Shown: positions 38,224 through 46,997, numbered from the stretch's first letter. The stretch: DNA of 64,000 nucleotides from Paracoccus denitrificans (GCF_900100045.1 NZ_FNEA01000014.1:1-64000); one strand, 5' to 3'. Notes: generated by a model not told the origin, from the letters alone. Numbers and translations: made by a program.

Positions 38224-38970
38224 ATGCGCCTTGCTCCGCTTCTGCTGGCGATGGGCCTGGGCCTTGCCGCCTGCGCGCCCACCCCCGAACCTCCGGCCGC
38301 CCCGCCGCCCGATCACGGCGTCTATGGCGCGCGGACCGATACCGGCCCCAATGGCGAGCCGATCGAGATCCATGCCGTCCGCACCGCCTACCTGACCGAG
38401 CGCAACCGCCGCCAGCGCGTTCCCTACAACGGTCCCGAGGCAGCCGGCACCATCGTCGTCGATCCCTATGCGCGCTTCCTTTATCATGTGCTGGGGAACG
38501 GCGAGGCGATGCGCTATGGCGTCGCAGTCGGCCAGGCGGGCAAGAACTTCCAGGGCACGGCGTCGGTCGGCCGCAAGCATGCCTGGCCCAGCTGGACGCC
38601 CACCGCGAACATGGTCCGCACCCAGCCCGAGCTTTACGGCCCGCTCAAGGGCGGGCTGCGCGGCGGGGTGGACAACCCGCTGGGCTCGCGCGCGCTGTAT
38701 CTCTACAAGGGCGGGCGCGACACCATGTATCGCATCCACGGCACCATGGACCCGTCCTCGATCGGCAAGGCCACCTCGGCCGGCTGCATCCGTCTGTTCA
38801 ACCAGGACATCATGGACCTGTTCCACGACATCCCCAACGGCACCACGGTCAAGGTCCGCACCCAGGCGGAAAGCCGGGCGCTGGAGGGGCCGCTGGTCGA
38901 ACTGCCCAACGGCTACCTGGCGCCGGCGGGGGGCGAGGTGCAGACCGCCGAGGTCCAGCCCGCGCAATAG
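38224..38970 (+). CDS. L,D-transpeptidase lipoprotein (YkuD domain)
   Basis: Periplasmic enzyme (248 residues) that makes 3-3 peptidoglycan crosslinks or links proteins to peptidoglycan. The signal peptide ends in a lipobox (LAAC, Cys at residue 18), followed by a Pro-rich linker. The YkuD domain starts near residue 78 (GTIVVDPYARFLYHVLG) and holds H172 and the catalytic C188 in HGTMDPSSIG...SAGCIRL. A terminator follows. The family group (ErfK/YbiS/YcfS-like) cannot be narrowed further. Confidence 0.92.
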   Translation: MRLAPLLLAMGLGLAACAPTPEPPAAPPPDHGVYGARTDTGPNGEPIEIHAVRTAYLTERNRRQRVPYNGPEAAGTIVVDPYARFLYHVLGNGEAMRYGVAVGQAGKNFQGTASVGRKHAWPSWTPTANMVRTQPELYGPLKGGLRGGVDNPLGSRALYLYKGGRDTMYRIHGTMDPSSIGKATSAGCIRLFNQDIMDLFHDIPNGTTVKVRTQAESRALEGPLVELPNGYLAPAGGEVQTAEVQPAQ

Positions 38971-38995
38971 CGCCGCCCGCTCTGCCGCTCTTTCG

Positions 38996-39030
38996 CGCCC
39001 CGGCCCGTCCACGGCCGGGGCGTTTCTTTC
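38996..39030 (+). terminator. Intrinsic terminator after the L,D-transpeptidase gene
   Basis: CGCCCCGGCC (38996-39005) pairs with GGCCGGGGCG (39013-39022), followed by TTTCTTTCT. Confidence 0.85.
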
Positions 39031-39094
39031 TCTGGTCAGCGCCGGCTGCCCGTGGCAGATTTCGCGCGCAATGCGCCTGTCAGGAGAGAGCCCC

Positions 39095-39649
39095 ATGGCC
39101 AAGCCCGCCGATCAGACCACCACCGCCTCGCGCGATCTGGATGCGCTTGTCGAACAGACCCAGACCGCCGCGCTGCGCCTGCTGGACCAGTCCGCGCTGA
39201 CCGCCTTGCAGCGCGACCTGCGCGCGATGAAGGAAAGCGAGCAGGACGAGGCCGTGCGCAAGGCGCTGTCCCAGGCGATGCGCCGCGCCGCCGCCGAAAA
39301 GCGCCGCCGCAAGGAGCAGGGCGAGGCGACCGAGCCCGCCGCCGCCGTCGCCCCCGATGCCCCGGCCCCCGCCGCCGCGCCTGTCGAGGCGGCCAAGCCC
39401 CAGCGCCCGGTCCTGCCCAAGCCGGACAAGGCCGAGCGCAAGCGCATCAAGGAGGCCGAGAAGGCCGAGAAGAAGCGCGTGAAAGAGGCCGAGAAGGCCG
39501 AGCGCAAGGCCGCGAAACAGGCCGCCAAAGCCGCCGAGAAGGAAGCCGCCAGGGCCGAGCGCAAGGCGGCAAGGGCAAAGGAAAAGGCGACCGCGGATCC
39601 GGCCAGGCCGGCCAAGGGCGGGGCGGCCAAGGGCAAGAAGGCCGAGTAG
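39095..39649 (+). CDS. Lys/Ala/Glu-rich low-complexity protein, unknown
   Basis: A 184-residue protein. The first 80 residues look helical and ordered (ASRDLDALVEQTQTAALRLLDQSALTALQRDLRAMKESEQDEAVRKALSQAMRRAAAEKRRRKE). An Ala/Pro linker follows (95-115), then a very basic tail of repeated KAERKAAK/EAEKAEKK-type motifs that could form one long charged helix, as in histone-H1-like or RNA/DNA-binding tails. I cannot name the function. SD is AGGAGAG. It has its own unit between two terminators or short spacers. Confidence 0.75.
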   Translation: MAKPADQTTTASRDLDALVEQTQTAALRLLDQSALTALQRDLRAMKESEQDEAVRKALSQAMRRAAAEKRRRKEQGEATEPAAAVAPDAPAPAAAPVEAAKPQRPVLPKPDKAERKRIKEAEKAEKKRVKEAEKAERKAAKQAAKAAEKEAARAERKAARAKEKATADPARPAKGGAAKGKKAE

Positions 39650-39719
39650 GCGCGGGCGCGGTTTCCAAGCCGCGCGCCGGCTGCTATCTGGAACCTGTCC
39701 GAACCGCCCGAGTCTTTAC

Positions 39720-40631
39720 ATGCGCCGTCTGGTCCTGACCCTTGTCGCCGTGTTGGCCGCCACCGCGGCCCCCGCCTATGAGGCGGTGGATGCGCTTCTG
39801 GGGCTGCGCGCCCCGCGCCCGTCCAAGACGCTGCGCTGCACCGACGACGGGCTTTATTGCATCTCGCTTGCGAGCTATGTGCCCGATGTCTGCTCGGCCA
39901 TCGAGCGGGCGGCGGGGAAGAACGGGCTGGACCCGCATTTCTTCGCCAGGCTCTTGTGGAAGGAAAGCCTGTTCGAGCCGGGCGCGATCAGCCCGGTCGG
40001 CGCCATGGGCATCGCGCAATTCATGCCCGGCACCGCCGAGATGGTCGGGCTGGACGATCCCTTCAACCCGGCCAAGGCCATCGAGGCCTCGGCGCGCTAT
40101 CTGGCGACGCTGACCGCGAGCTTTGGCAATGTGGGCCTTGCCGCCGTCGCCTATAACGGCGGCGAGAACCGGGCCGCGCGCTTCGTCTCGCAAAATGGCG
40201 GCCTGCCATGGGAGACGCAGGATTATGTCCAGGCGATCACCGGCCAGACGGCCTGGATCTGGCGCGACACCCCTCCGGCCCGGCTGGATGTGCGGCTGGA
40301 CAAGGAGCGGCCCTTCCGCGACGCCTGCATCGAGCTGGCCGGCAAGCGCAAGCTGCGCGAGTTCCAGACCCCCGAGCATCCCTGGCCCTGGGGCGTGATC
40401 GTCGCCACCCATCCCAGCCATTCCGGCGTCAGCCAGCAAGTCGCGCGGCTGAACCGGCAATTGCGGCCGATCCTGGGCGGCAAGCGCGTGAGCTACGTGC
40501 ATCGCAAGGTCTCGGGCGGGCCGCGCAAGCTTTATACCGCGCAGATCGGCTATTCGTCGAAGGCCGAGGCCCACGCATTCTGCAACCGGCTGCGCGGCCT
40601 GGGCGGGCGCTGCCTCGTGCTGAAGAACTGA
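39720..40631 (+). CDS. Lytic transglycosylase with C-terminal SPOR-like domain
   Basis: Family 1 (Slt-type) murein lytic transglycosylase (303 residues), cleaving glycan strands in the periplasm. Signal peptide MRRLVLTLVAVLAATAAPAY. The SLT fold spans about residues 55-175, with catalytic E82 in LLWKESLFEPGAISPVGAMGIAQFMPGTAEM and the AAVAYNGGENR motif. The C-terminal 65 residues (RVSYVHRKVSGGPRKLYTAQIGYSSKAEAHAFCNRLRGLGGRCLVLKN) look like a SPOR domain, which binds denuded septal peptidoglycan. No clear SD precedes the start. Confidence 0.9.
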   Translation: MRRLVLTLVAVLAATAAPAYEAVDALLGLRAPRPSKTLRCTDDGLYCISLASYVPDVCSAIERAAGKNGLDPHFFARLLWKESLFEPGAISPVGAMGIAQFMPGTAEMVGLDDPFNPAKAIEASARYLATLTASFGNVGLAAVAYNGGENRAARFVSQNGGLPWETQDYVQAITGQTAWIWRDTPPARLDVRLDKERPFRDACIELAGKRKLREFQTPEHPWPWGVIVATHPSHSGVSQQVARLNRQLRPILGGKRVSYVHRKVSGGPRKLYTAQIGYSSKAEAHAFCNRLRGLGGRCLVLKN

Positions 40632-40633
40632 AG

Positions 40634-40657
40634 CGCCGCACCGGCTGCGGCGTTTCT
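40634..40657 (+). terminator. Terminator after the transglycosylase gene
   Basis: CGCCGCA (40634-40640) pairs with TGCGGCG (40646-40652), followed by TTTCTT. Confidence 0.7.
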
Positions 40658-40658
40658 T

Positions 40659-40680
40659 GAGTATTTGAGGAACGAAGAAG
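40659..40680. repeat. Short dispersed repeat (GAGTATTT...GAACGAAGAAG), copy 1
   Basis: Shares 19 of 22 bases with 45280-45301. Both copies follow a GC-rich stem-loop downstream of a plus-strand gene. Similar tails occur behind terminators in Rhodobacterales genomes, as far as I recall. Confidence 0.6.
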
Positions 40681-40706
40681 CCGGGCGCGCAAGGAAGGGG
40701 GCGCCG

Positions 40707-42176
40707 CTATTCCTTCCAGCGCACCTGGGTCAGGTCGTTTGCCGGCATGGGGGTGTTTTCCCACAGGCCCTCGATCTCGGCCTTGGCAACGCCGGTCTTC
40801 GCCATCTGGAACAGGAAGGCGTTGGCATGGTCGTCGGCCAGGATTTCCTGCGCCTGCTTCAGCAGTGCCGAGCGTTCGGCCGGATCGGTGGTGGCGTCGA
40901 GCTTCGCCATCGTCTCGTCGAAGGCGGGGTTCCGGTAGTTGAAGTAATAGTCCTTGCGGGCATAGATGCCGATATCCATCGGCTCGACATGGCTGATGAT
41001 GGTCAGGTCGTAATCGGCATTCTTGAACACCTGCTCAAGCCATTGCGCCCATTCCATGTTGGTGATCTGCGTCTGGATGCCCACGGCGCGCAATTCGGCC
41101 GCCACGATTTCCCCGCCGCGGCGGGCATAGGGCGTCGGCGGCAGGGCAAGGCGCAGCGTCAGGTTCTGGGTCCCTGCCTCGGCCAGCAGCTTTTTCGACA
41201 GCTCCGGGTCGTATTGCGATTTCCCGGTCAGGTCGACGTAATCGGGGTGGTGCGGCGCGAAATGCGTGCCGATGGGGGTGCCGTAGCCGAACATGGCGCC
41301 GTCGATGATTTCCTGGCGGTTGACGGCATGGGCGATGGCTTCGCGCAGCTTGATGTCGGCCAGCGCCGGGTGCTTGTGGTTCATGGCCAGGATCGTCTCG
41401 CCCTCGGTGGTGCCGACCAGCACCTTGAAGCGCGGATCGGATTGCAGCTGGGGCAGCGTCTCGGGCGCGGGGTAGATCGGGAAGGCGTCGATATCGCCCG
41501 CCATCATCGCCGCGAAGGCGGCGCTGGGGTCGGAGATGAAGCGGAAGGTGGCGGTCCTGAGCGCCGGCTTCTCGCCCCAGTAGCCGTCGAAGGCGTCGAG
41601 CCGGATATGGTCGCCCTGCCGCCATTCGCCGAAGCGGAACGGGCCGGTGCCGACGGGCTTGGTGGCGATGTCCCCGATGCTGGCCTGGTCCACCATCACC
41701 GCGTCGCCCCAGGCCATCTTGAAGGGGAAGCCGCCGTCGGGGGCCTTGAGCGCGACGCGGACGGTCTGCGGGTCGATCGCCTCGACCGTCTCGATGCCCT
41801 CGAACAGGGCCTTCTGGGCATTGGTGCTGTCGGGCGCCCGGGCGCGGTCGAGCGAAAAGATCACGTCCTGCGCGTCGAAGGCGCTGCCGTCGTGGAAGGT
41901 CACGCCGGGGCGCAGGTGGAAGACGTAGGTCCGGCCATCGTCGCTTTCCCAGCTTTCGGCCAGGCCGGGCTGCACGCTGCCGTCGGGCGCGATGCGGGTC
42001 AGCCCTTCGAAGACATTGGCATAGACCACCTCGTCGATGGCGGCGGCGGCGCCCCCGGTCGGGTCCAGGTTCGGCGGCTCCAGCACCATGGCCAGCGTGA
42101 TCGAATCCTGTGCTGCCAGCGCCGGCGTGGCCAGAACGGCCGCCATGGCGGCGGCCTGCATGAATTTCGCGAACAT
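40707..42176 (-). CDS. ABC transporter substrate-binding protein, family 5 (peptide/nickel type)
   Basis: Periplasmic binding protein of the SBP_bac_5 family (489 residues). Signal peptide FAKFMQAAAMAAVLATPALA, then the family start DSITLAMVLEPPNLDPTGGAAAAIDEVVYANVFEGLTRIAPDGSVQPGLAESWESDDGRTYVFHLRPGVTFHDGSAFDAQDV. The ligand may be a peptide, sugar-like compound or nickel; the sequence does not tell. No permease is adjacent. The three-gene transporter at 30976-34342 lacks a binding protein and could be the partner. The start follows AAGGGGG. Confidence 0.92.
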   Translation of the reverse strand: MFAKFMQAAAMAAVLATPALAAQDSITLAMVLEPPNLDPTGGAAAAIDEVVYANVFEGLTRIAPDGSVQPGLAESWESDDGRTYVFHLRPGVTFHDGSAFDAQDVIFSLDRARAPDSTNAQKALFEGIETVEAIDPQTVRVALKAPDGGFPFKMAWGDAVMVDQASIGDIATKPVGTGPFRFGEWRQGDHIRLDAFDGYWGEKPALRTATFRFISDPSAAFAAMMAGDIDAFPIYPAPETLPQLQSDPRFKVLVGTTEGETILAMNHKHPALADIKLREAIAHAVNRQEIIDGAMFGYGTPIGTHFAPHHPDYVDLTGKSQYDPELSKKLLAEAGTQNLTLRLALPPTPYARRGGEIVAAELRAVGIQTQITNMEWAQWLEQVFKNADYDLTIISHVEPMDIGIYARKDYYFNYRNPAFDETMAKLDATTDPAERSALLKQAQEILADDHANAFLFQMAKTGVAKAEIEGLWENTPMPANDLTQVRWKE

Positions 42177-42232
42177 CCCTGTCCCCCTTAGGCTGATCCC
42201 TGGGCGCAGCTTCCCGGCAAATCGCCCGGCGA

Positions 42233-42925
42233 TCAAGCCCGCCGCTCGGTCAGCTGCTGCGCGAGGCCCGCAAACATCAGCCAGAGCGAGCTGAGCAGCA
42301 GCCCCCAGCGGGCGAAGCTTTCGGGATGAAAGTCGACCAGCACCGCCCAGACCGAAAAGCCGACCCAGGCCACGGTCACCGGCAGCGAGATCGCGCGCCA
42401 GCGTTCGGTCCGCATCGGGTGGATGAATTTCACGTTGGTGAACATGGTGATCGCCAGCGCCACGACGATGACGAGGGTCAGCCAGAAATCCGGCTTGATC
42501 GCGAACAGCACCAGCACCACCATGTTCCAGCAGGCCGGGAAGCCGGCAAAGGAATTGTCGCGGGTCTTCATGCGCGTGTCGGCGAAATAGATCACGCTGC
42601 CATAGGTGATGGCGATGATCGCGATCCAGCCGGTCCAGCCCGGCAAGAGCCCCGACATGAACAGCGCATAGGCCGGGATGAAGACATAGGTCAGGTAGTC
42701 GATGATCAGGTCCATCAACACGCCGTCATAGGTCGGCCAGTTGGTCTTGACGTGATAGCGTCGCGCCAGGGGGCCGTCGACGCCGTCCACGATCAGGGCG
42801 ATGACCAGCCAGAAGAACATCTGCGACCACTCCGCCCGGACGGCGGCCAGCAGGGCAAGCATGGACAGCACCGCTCCGGTCGCGGTCAGCAGATGCACGG
42901 CAAGGGCTTTGAGGCGCGGATTCAT
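42233..42925 (-). CDS. pcs: Phosphatidylcholine synthase Pcs
   Basis: Integral membrane enzyme (230 residues, about eight helices) that condenses CDP-diacylglycerol with choline to give phosphatidylcholine in one step. The CDP-alcohol phosphotransferase motif is D50-G51-x2-A54-R55 ... G68-x3-D72-x3-D76, with the Pcs-type longer spacing before G68. Other matching segments: DTRMKTRDNSFAGFPACWNMVVLVLFAI and NVKFIHPMRTERWRAISLPVTVAW. It lies 94 bp after serB on the same strand. Confidence 0.92.
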   Translation of the reverse strand: MNPRLKALAVHLLTATGAVLSMLALLAAVRAEWSQMFFWLVIALIVDGVDGPLARRYHVKTNWPTYDGVLMDLIIDYLTYVFIPAYALFMSGLLPGWTGWIAIIAITYGSVIYFADTRMKTRDNSFAGFPACWNMVVLVLFAIKPDFWLTLVIVVALAITMFTNVKFIHPMRTERWRAISLPVTVAWVGFSVWAVLVDFHPESFARWGLLLSSLWLMFAGLAQQLTERRA

Positions 42926-42934
42926 CCCCTGCTT

Positions 42935-42952
42935 CTGTCACCGAACGGTCAT
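42935..42952. promoter_or_regulatory. PHO-box-like repeat beside the pcs start
   Basis: CTGTCAC (42935-42941), four bases, CGGTCAT (42946-42952). Spacing fits a PHO box, but it points away from pcs and lies within 30 bases of its start codon, so it would repress rather than activate, or be chance. Confidence 0.25.
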
Positions 42953-43019
42953 GACCGCAAGTTCACGCCGGGTTGCACCCTGCGCTTTGCCGCGGGGTGA
43001 TGCGGCGATGCCCGCATGG

Positions 43020-43895
43020 CTACTGGGCGAATTCCTCGGCCGCGTAGCCTTGCAGGTAAAGCAGCGCGGTCAGGTCGCCGTGGTTGATTCGCAGGCCGAC
43101 CTGGGCCGCGACCACGGGTTTGGCATGCAATGCGACACCCATGCCGGCCAGTTTCAGCATGTCTAGGTCGTTGGCGCCGTCGCCCACCGCCAGCACGTCG
43201 GCGGGGGAAAGGCCGCGCGCGGCGGCGATCTCGCGCAGCGCCTCGACCTTGGCTTCGCGGCCCAGGATGGGCAGGGCGACATGGCCGGTCAGCACGCCTT
43301 CCTCGGCCAGCAGGGTGTTGGCGCGATGCTCGTCGAAACCCAGCGCGCCGGCGACCGGGCCGGTGAAATCGGTGAAGCCGCCCGAGACCAGCGCCGCATA
43401 GCCGCCCTGCGCGCGCATGGTGGCGACCAGTTGCCGGCCGCCCGGCGCCAGGGTGATGCGGCTTTCCAGCACCTCGCCGATGGCGGTTTCCGGCAGGCCC
43501 GCAAGCAGGCCGACGCGGGCGAGCAGGGCTTCGTGGAAGTTCAGCTCTCCGTTCATCGCGCGGGCGGTGATGGTGGCGACGCGCTCGCCCACGCCGGCGA
43601 CATCGGCCAGTTCGTCGATGCATTCCTGCTGGATCATGGTCGAATCCATGTCGGCCAGCAGCACTGCCTTGCGCCGGCCGAGGGTGGGTTGGATCGCGAG
43701 GTCGAAACCCTCGGCCTGGAGCCGTTCCCAGGCCTGCCAGAAATCCGCCGGTTCGGCGGCGAGGGGAAATTCCGCGGCAACGCCCTGGGCCAGCCAGATG
43801 ACATGCCCGCCATCCCAGGCGCGGCGGAGATCGTCGACAAGCGAGGCGGGCAGGTCCGCGCGGCTGGGCGCGGCAAGGATCGTGACGGTGAACAT
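43020..43895 (-). CDS. serB: Phosphoserine phosphatase
   Basis: Last step of serine synthesis: O-phosphoserine to serine (291 residues). HAD motif I is LADMDSTMIQQECIDELAD with D82 and D84; ARVGLLAGL and LVSGGFTDF (motif II) and VGDGANDLDMLKLAG (motif IV) follow. The N-terminal 75 residues correspond to the ACT-like regulatory region. The start at MFTVTILAAP follows GAGGGGG; an in-frame ATG 11 codons upstream is less likely. It is divergent from serC-serA, so all three serine genes are side by side. Confidence 0.95.
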   Translation of the reverse strand: MFTVTILAAPSRADLPASLVDDLRRAWDGGHVIWLAQGVAAEFPLAAEPADFWQAWERLQAEGFDLAIQPTLGRRKAVLLADMDSTMIQQECIDELADVAGVGERVATITARAMNGELNFHEALLARVGLLAGLPETAIGEVLESRITLAPGGRQLVATMRAQGGYAALVSGGFTDFTGPVAGALGFDEHRANTLLAEEGVLTGHVALPILGREAKVEALREIAAARGLSPADVLAVGDGANDLDMLKLAGMGVALHAKPVVAAQVGLRINHGDLTALLYLQGYAAEEFAQ

Positions 43896-43974
43896 GAAGG
43901 CCCCCTCGGCGGTTGTTTCCGGCAGCACTAGCCAAAGCGGTGCGGGGGATCAATCAGTCGGATTCATACCGGGA

Positions 43975-44088
43975 ATCTGTCGCAAGCATGGCTTGCAATT
44001 TTTTCTTGCGAGAATCTTTCGGCGGCGCTAAGGCGGTCAGCGGGACACGCCGCCCCAACGCGGCGCTTATAGCTGGAAGGCTAACATC
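43975..44088 (+). ncRNA. serC leader RNA (putative regulatory structure)
   Basis: A structured leader in front of serC-serA. GCAAGC (43982-43987) pairs with GCTTGC (43991-43996), followed by AATTTTTTCTT, like a terminator. TCGCAAG (43980-43986) can instead pair with CTTGCGA (44005-44011). CGCCGC (44048-44053) pairs with GCGGCG (44060-44065), and TAGC/GCTA (44070-44073, 44080-44083) enclose the SD GGAAGG. A serC leader motif with its last stem over the ribosome-binding site is described for alphaproteobacteria (Rfam serC RNA); this fits that description, but I could not run the model. Confidence 0.5.
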
Positions 44089-45243
44089 ATGGGCAAGACT
44101 GCTCCGGCCGCGCGGCCGGCCAATCCGCGCTTTTCTTCGGGCCCCTGCGCCAAGATCCCCAATTTCTCGCTGGACATGCTTGCCGACGCGCCGCTGGGCC
44201 GCTCGCATCGTGCCGCCATCGGCAAGGCCAAGCTGGCCGAGGCCATCGACCTGACCCGTGAAGTCCTGGGCGTGCCGGCGGATTACCGCATCGGCATCGT
44301 TCCCGCCTCGGATACCGGCGCCGTCGAGATGGCGCTGTGGTCGCTTCTGGGTGCGCGCAAGGTCGAGATGCTGGCCTGGGAAAGCTTTGGCGAGGGCTGG
44401 GTCACCGACGTCGTCAAGCAGCTCAAGCTGGATGCGGTGGTGCGCAAGGCCGATTACGGCAAGATCGTGGATTTCGCCCAGGTCGATTTCGACAACGACG
44501 TGGTCTTTACCTGGAACGGCACTACCTCGGGTGTGCGCGTGCCGAATGGGGACGCGATCCCTGCGAACCGGGCCGGGCTGACCATCTGCGACGCCACCTC
44601 GGCCGCCTTCGCGATGGATCTGCCGTTCGACAAGCTGGATGTCGTGACCTTCAGCTGGCAGAAGGTGCTGGGGGGCGAGGGCGCGCATGGCGTGCTGATC
44701 CTGAGCCCGCGCGCCGTCGAGCGGCTGGAAACCCATACCCCCGCCTGGCCGCTGCCCAAGATCTTTCGCATGACCAAGGGCGGCAAGCTGATCGAGGGCA
44801 TCTTCAAGGGCGAGACCATCAACACGCCCTCGATGCTGTGCGTCGAGGATTACCTGGTGGCGCTGAAATGGGCGCAATCGCTGGGCGGCCGCCAGGCGTT
44901 GGTGGCGCGGGCCGCGGCGAATGCGAAAGCGGTGCGCGACTTCATCGCCGGCCGCGACTGGATCGCCGATCTGGCCGAGGATCCGGCCACCGCCTCGACC
45001 ACGAGCGTATGCCTGAAATTCACCGATCCGCGCATCAAGGACGGTGCCGCATTCGCCAAAGCCGTCGCCAAGCGGCTGGAGAAGGAAGGCGTGGCGCTGG
45101 ACGCCGGCGCCTATCGCGATGCGCCCCCCGGCCTGCGGATCTGGTGCGGCTCGACCGTCGAGACCGCGGATGTCGCGGCGCTGATGCCCTGGATCGAGTA
45201 TGCCTTCGAGGCCGAGATCGAGGCGCAGGCGGAAGTGGCCTGA
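44089..45243 (+). CDS. serC: Phosphoserine aminotransferase
   Basis: Second step of serine synthesis, 3-phosphohydroxypyruvate to phosphoserine, and in many bacteria also used in pyridoxal phosphate synthesis (384 residues, PLP fold type I). K192 in [20 protein letters not shown] binds [19 protein letters not shown] at the start and [15 protein letters not shown] fit the alphaproteobacterial type. The divergent serB and the downstream serA complete the pathway. Confidence 0.95.
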   Translation: MGKTAPAARPANPRFSSGPCAKIPNFSLDMLADAPLGRSHRAAIGKAKLAEAIDLTREVLGVPADYRIGIVPASDTGAVEMALWSLLGARKVEMLAWESFGEGWVTDVVKQLKLDAVVRKADYGKIVDFAQVDFDNDVVFTWNGTTSGVRVPNGDAIPANRAGLTICDATSAAFAMDLPFDKLDVVTFSWQKVLGGEGAHGVLILSPRAVERLETHTPAWPLPKIFRMTKGGKLIEGIFKGETINTPSMLCVEDYLVALKWAQSLGGRQALVARAAANAKAVRDFIAGRDWIADLAEDPATASTTSVCLKFTDPRIKDGAAFAKAVAKRLEKEGVALDAGAYRDAPPGLRIWCGSTVETADVAALMPWIEYAFEAEIEAQAEVA

Positions 45244-45251
45244 CGGTGAAC

Positions 45252-45301
45252 GGGGGGCGCTGCCCCCCGCGCCCCCCCGGAGTATTTATCGAACGAAGAA
45301 G
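45252..45301 (+). terminator. GC-rich hairpin and dispersed repeat copy 2, serC-serA spacer
   Basis: GGGGGG (45252-45257) pairs with CCCCCC (45263-45268). GGAGTATTTATCGAACGAAG then starts at 45279 and matches the repeat at 40659-40680. It may lower serA relative to serC or only partly terminate. Confidence 0.5.
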
Positions 45302-45355
45302 ACGCTGCGCGGGCCCTGGTCCTGCGCGCCGCCCGCATATCCAGAGGATAGAGAA

Positions 45356-46945
45356 ATGCCCAAGGTTCTTGTTTCGGACAAACTTTCGGAAACCGCCGTC
45401 CAGATCTTTCGCGACCGCGGCGTCGAGGTGGACTACCTGCCGGATGTCGGCAAGGACAAGGAGAAGCTGGCCGAGATTATCGGCCAGTATGACGGCCTTG
45501 CCATCCGCTCGGCCACCAAGGTGACGGCGAAATTGCTGGAGAATGCCGGCAAGCTGAAGGTGATCGGCCGCGCCGGGATCGGTGTGGACAACGTGGACAT
45601 TCCGGCCGCCTCGAAGAAGGGCGTGATCGTGATGAACACGCCCTTCGGCAACAGTGTCACCACCGCCGAGCATGCCATCGCGCTGATGTTCGCCGTGGCC
45701 CGGCAACTGCCCGAGGCCAGCGTCTCGACCCATGAGGGCAAGTGGGAGAAGAACCGCTTCATGGGGGTCGAGCTGTTCAACAAGACGCTGGGCGTGATCG
45801 GGGCGGGCAATATCGGCTCGATCGTGATCGACCGGGCTCTGGGCCTGCACATGAAGGTCCTGGCCTATGATCCCTTCCTGTCGGAAGAGCGCGCCAAGGA
45901 TCTGGGCGTGAAGAAGGTCGAGCTGGACGAGCTGCTGGCCAAGGCCGATTTCATCACCATGCATGTGCCGCTGACCGACAAGACCCGCAACATCCTGTCG
46001 CGCGAGAACCTGGAAAAGACCAGGAAGGGCGTGCGCATCATCAATGCCGCGCGCGGCGGGCTGATTGACGAGGAGGCGCTGGCCGACCTGCTGAAATCGG
46101 GCCATGTCGCCGGGGCGGCGCTGGACGTCTTTGCCACCGAGCCCGCGACCGCGAGCCCGCTGTTCGGCCTGCCCAACGTGGTGGTGACGCCGCATCTGGG
46201 CGCCTCGACCACCGAGGCGCAGGAGAATGTCGCCCTGCAGGTCGCCGAGCAGATGTCGGACTATCTGCTGACCGGCGCGGTGCAGAACGCGCTGAACATG
46301 CCCTCGGTCACGGCCGAGGAGGCAGCGGTGATGGGGCCGTGGCTGAAGCTGGCCGGCCATCTGGGCGCCTTTATCGGCCAGATGACCGACGAGCCGATCA
46401 AGGCGATCAACGTACTCTACGACGGCGTTGCGTCCGAGATGAACCTCAAGGCGCTGAACGCCGCGGTGATCGCGGGCGTAATGCAGGCGACGAACCCGGA
46501 CGTGAACATGGTCTCGGCCCCGGTCATGGCGGCCGAGCGCGGCGTGCAGGTGGCGACCACGACGCAGGCCAAGTCGGGCGTCTTCGACGGCTATATCAAG
46601 GCCACCGTGGTGACCGACACCCGCGAGCGGTCCATCGCCGGCACGGTGTTCAGCGACGGCAAGCCGCGCTTCATCCAGATCCGCGGCATCAATGTCGATG
46701 CCGAGATCGGCGAGCACATGCTCTATACCCGCAACAGGGACGTGCCGGGCGTCATCGGCGCGCTGGGCATGACCCTGGGCGATCTGGGCGTGAACATTGC
46801 CAATTTCACCCTGGGCCGCACCAAGACCGGGGACGATGCCATCGCCATCCTCTATCTTGACGAGCCGCTGAAGCCCGAGGCGCTGGAGGCCCTGCGCGCC
46901 ACCGGCAAGTTCCTGCAGGTGCGTCCGCTGCAATTCGAGGTTTGA
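45356..46945 (+). CDS. serA: D-3-phosphoglycerate dehydrogenase
   Basis: First step of serine synthesis: NAD-dependent oxidation of 3-phosphoglycerate (529 residues, long form). The NAD-binding motif is GVIGAGNIGSIVIDRALG; VGRAGIGVDNVDIPAASKKGVIVMNTP and the HLGASTTEAQENVA block, with the catalytic histidine, are conserved. The long form has an ASB domain (about 320-450) and a C-terminal ACT domain (about 455-529, LYTRNRDVPGVIGALGMTLGDLGVNIANFTLGR). In other species this form is serine-inhibited. SD is AGAGGA. Confidence 0.96.
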   Translation: MPKVLVSDKLSETAVQIFRDRGVEVDYLPDVGKDKEKLAEIIGQYDGLAIRSATKVTAKLLENAGKLKVIGRAGIGVDNVDIPAASKKGVIVMNTPFGNSVTTAEHAIALMFAVARQLPEASVSTHEGKWEKNRFMGVELFNKTLGVIGAGNIGSIVIDRALGLHMKVLAYDPFLSEERAKDLGVKKVELDELLAKADFITMHVPLTDKTRNILSRENLEKTRKGVRIINAARGGLIDEEALADLLKSGHVAGAALDVFATEPATASPLFGLPNVVVTPHLGASTTEAQENVALQVAEQMSDYLLTGAVQNALNMPSVTAEEAAVMGPWLKLAGHLGAFIGQMTDEPIKAINVLYDGVASEMNLKALNAAVIAGVMQATNPDVNMVSAPVMAAERGVQVATTTQAKSGVFDGYIKATVVTDTRERSIAGTVFSDGKPRFIQIRGINVDAEIGEHMLYTRNRDVPGVIGALGMTLGDLGVNIANFTLGRTKTGDDAIAILYLDEPLKPEALEALRATGKFLQVRPLQFEV

Positions 46946-46956
46946 ACCTTGCAAAC

Positions 46957-46983
46957 CCCCGGACTAGGGTCCGGGGGTTTTCA
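46957..46983 (+). terminator. Terminator after serA
   Basis: ACCCCCGGAC (46957-46966) pairs with GTCCGGGGGT (46971-46980), loop TAGG, followed by TTT. Confidence 0.88.
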
Positions 46984-46997
46984 TTTGCGGGGGCGGC

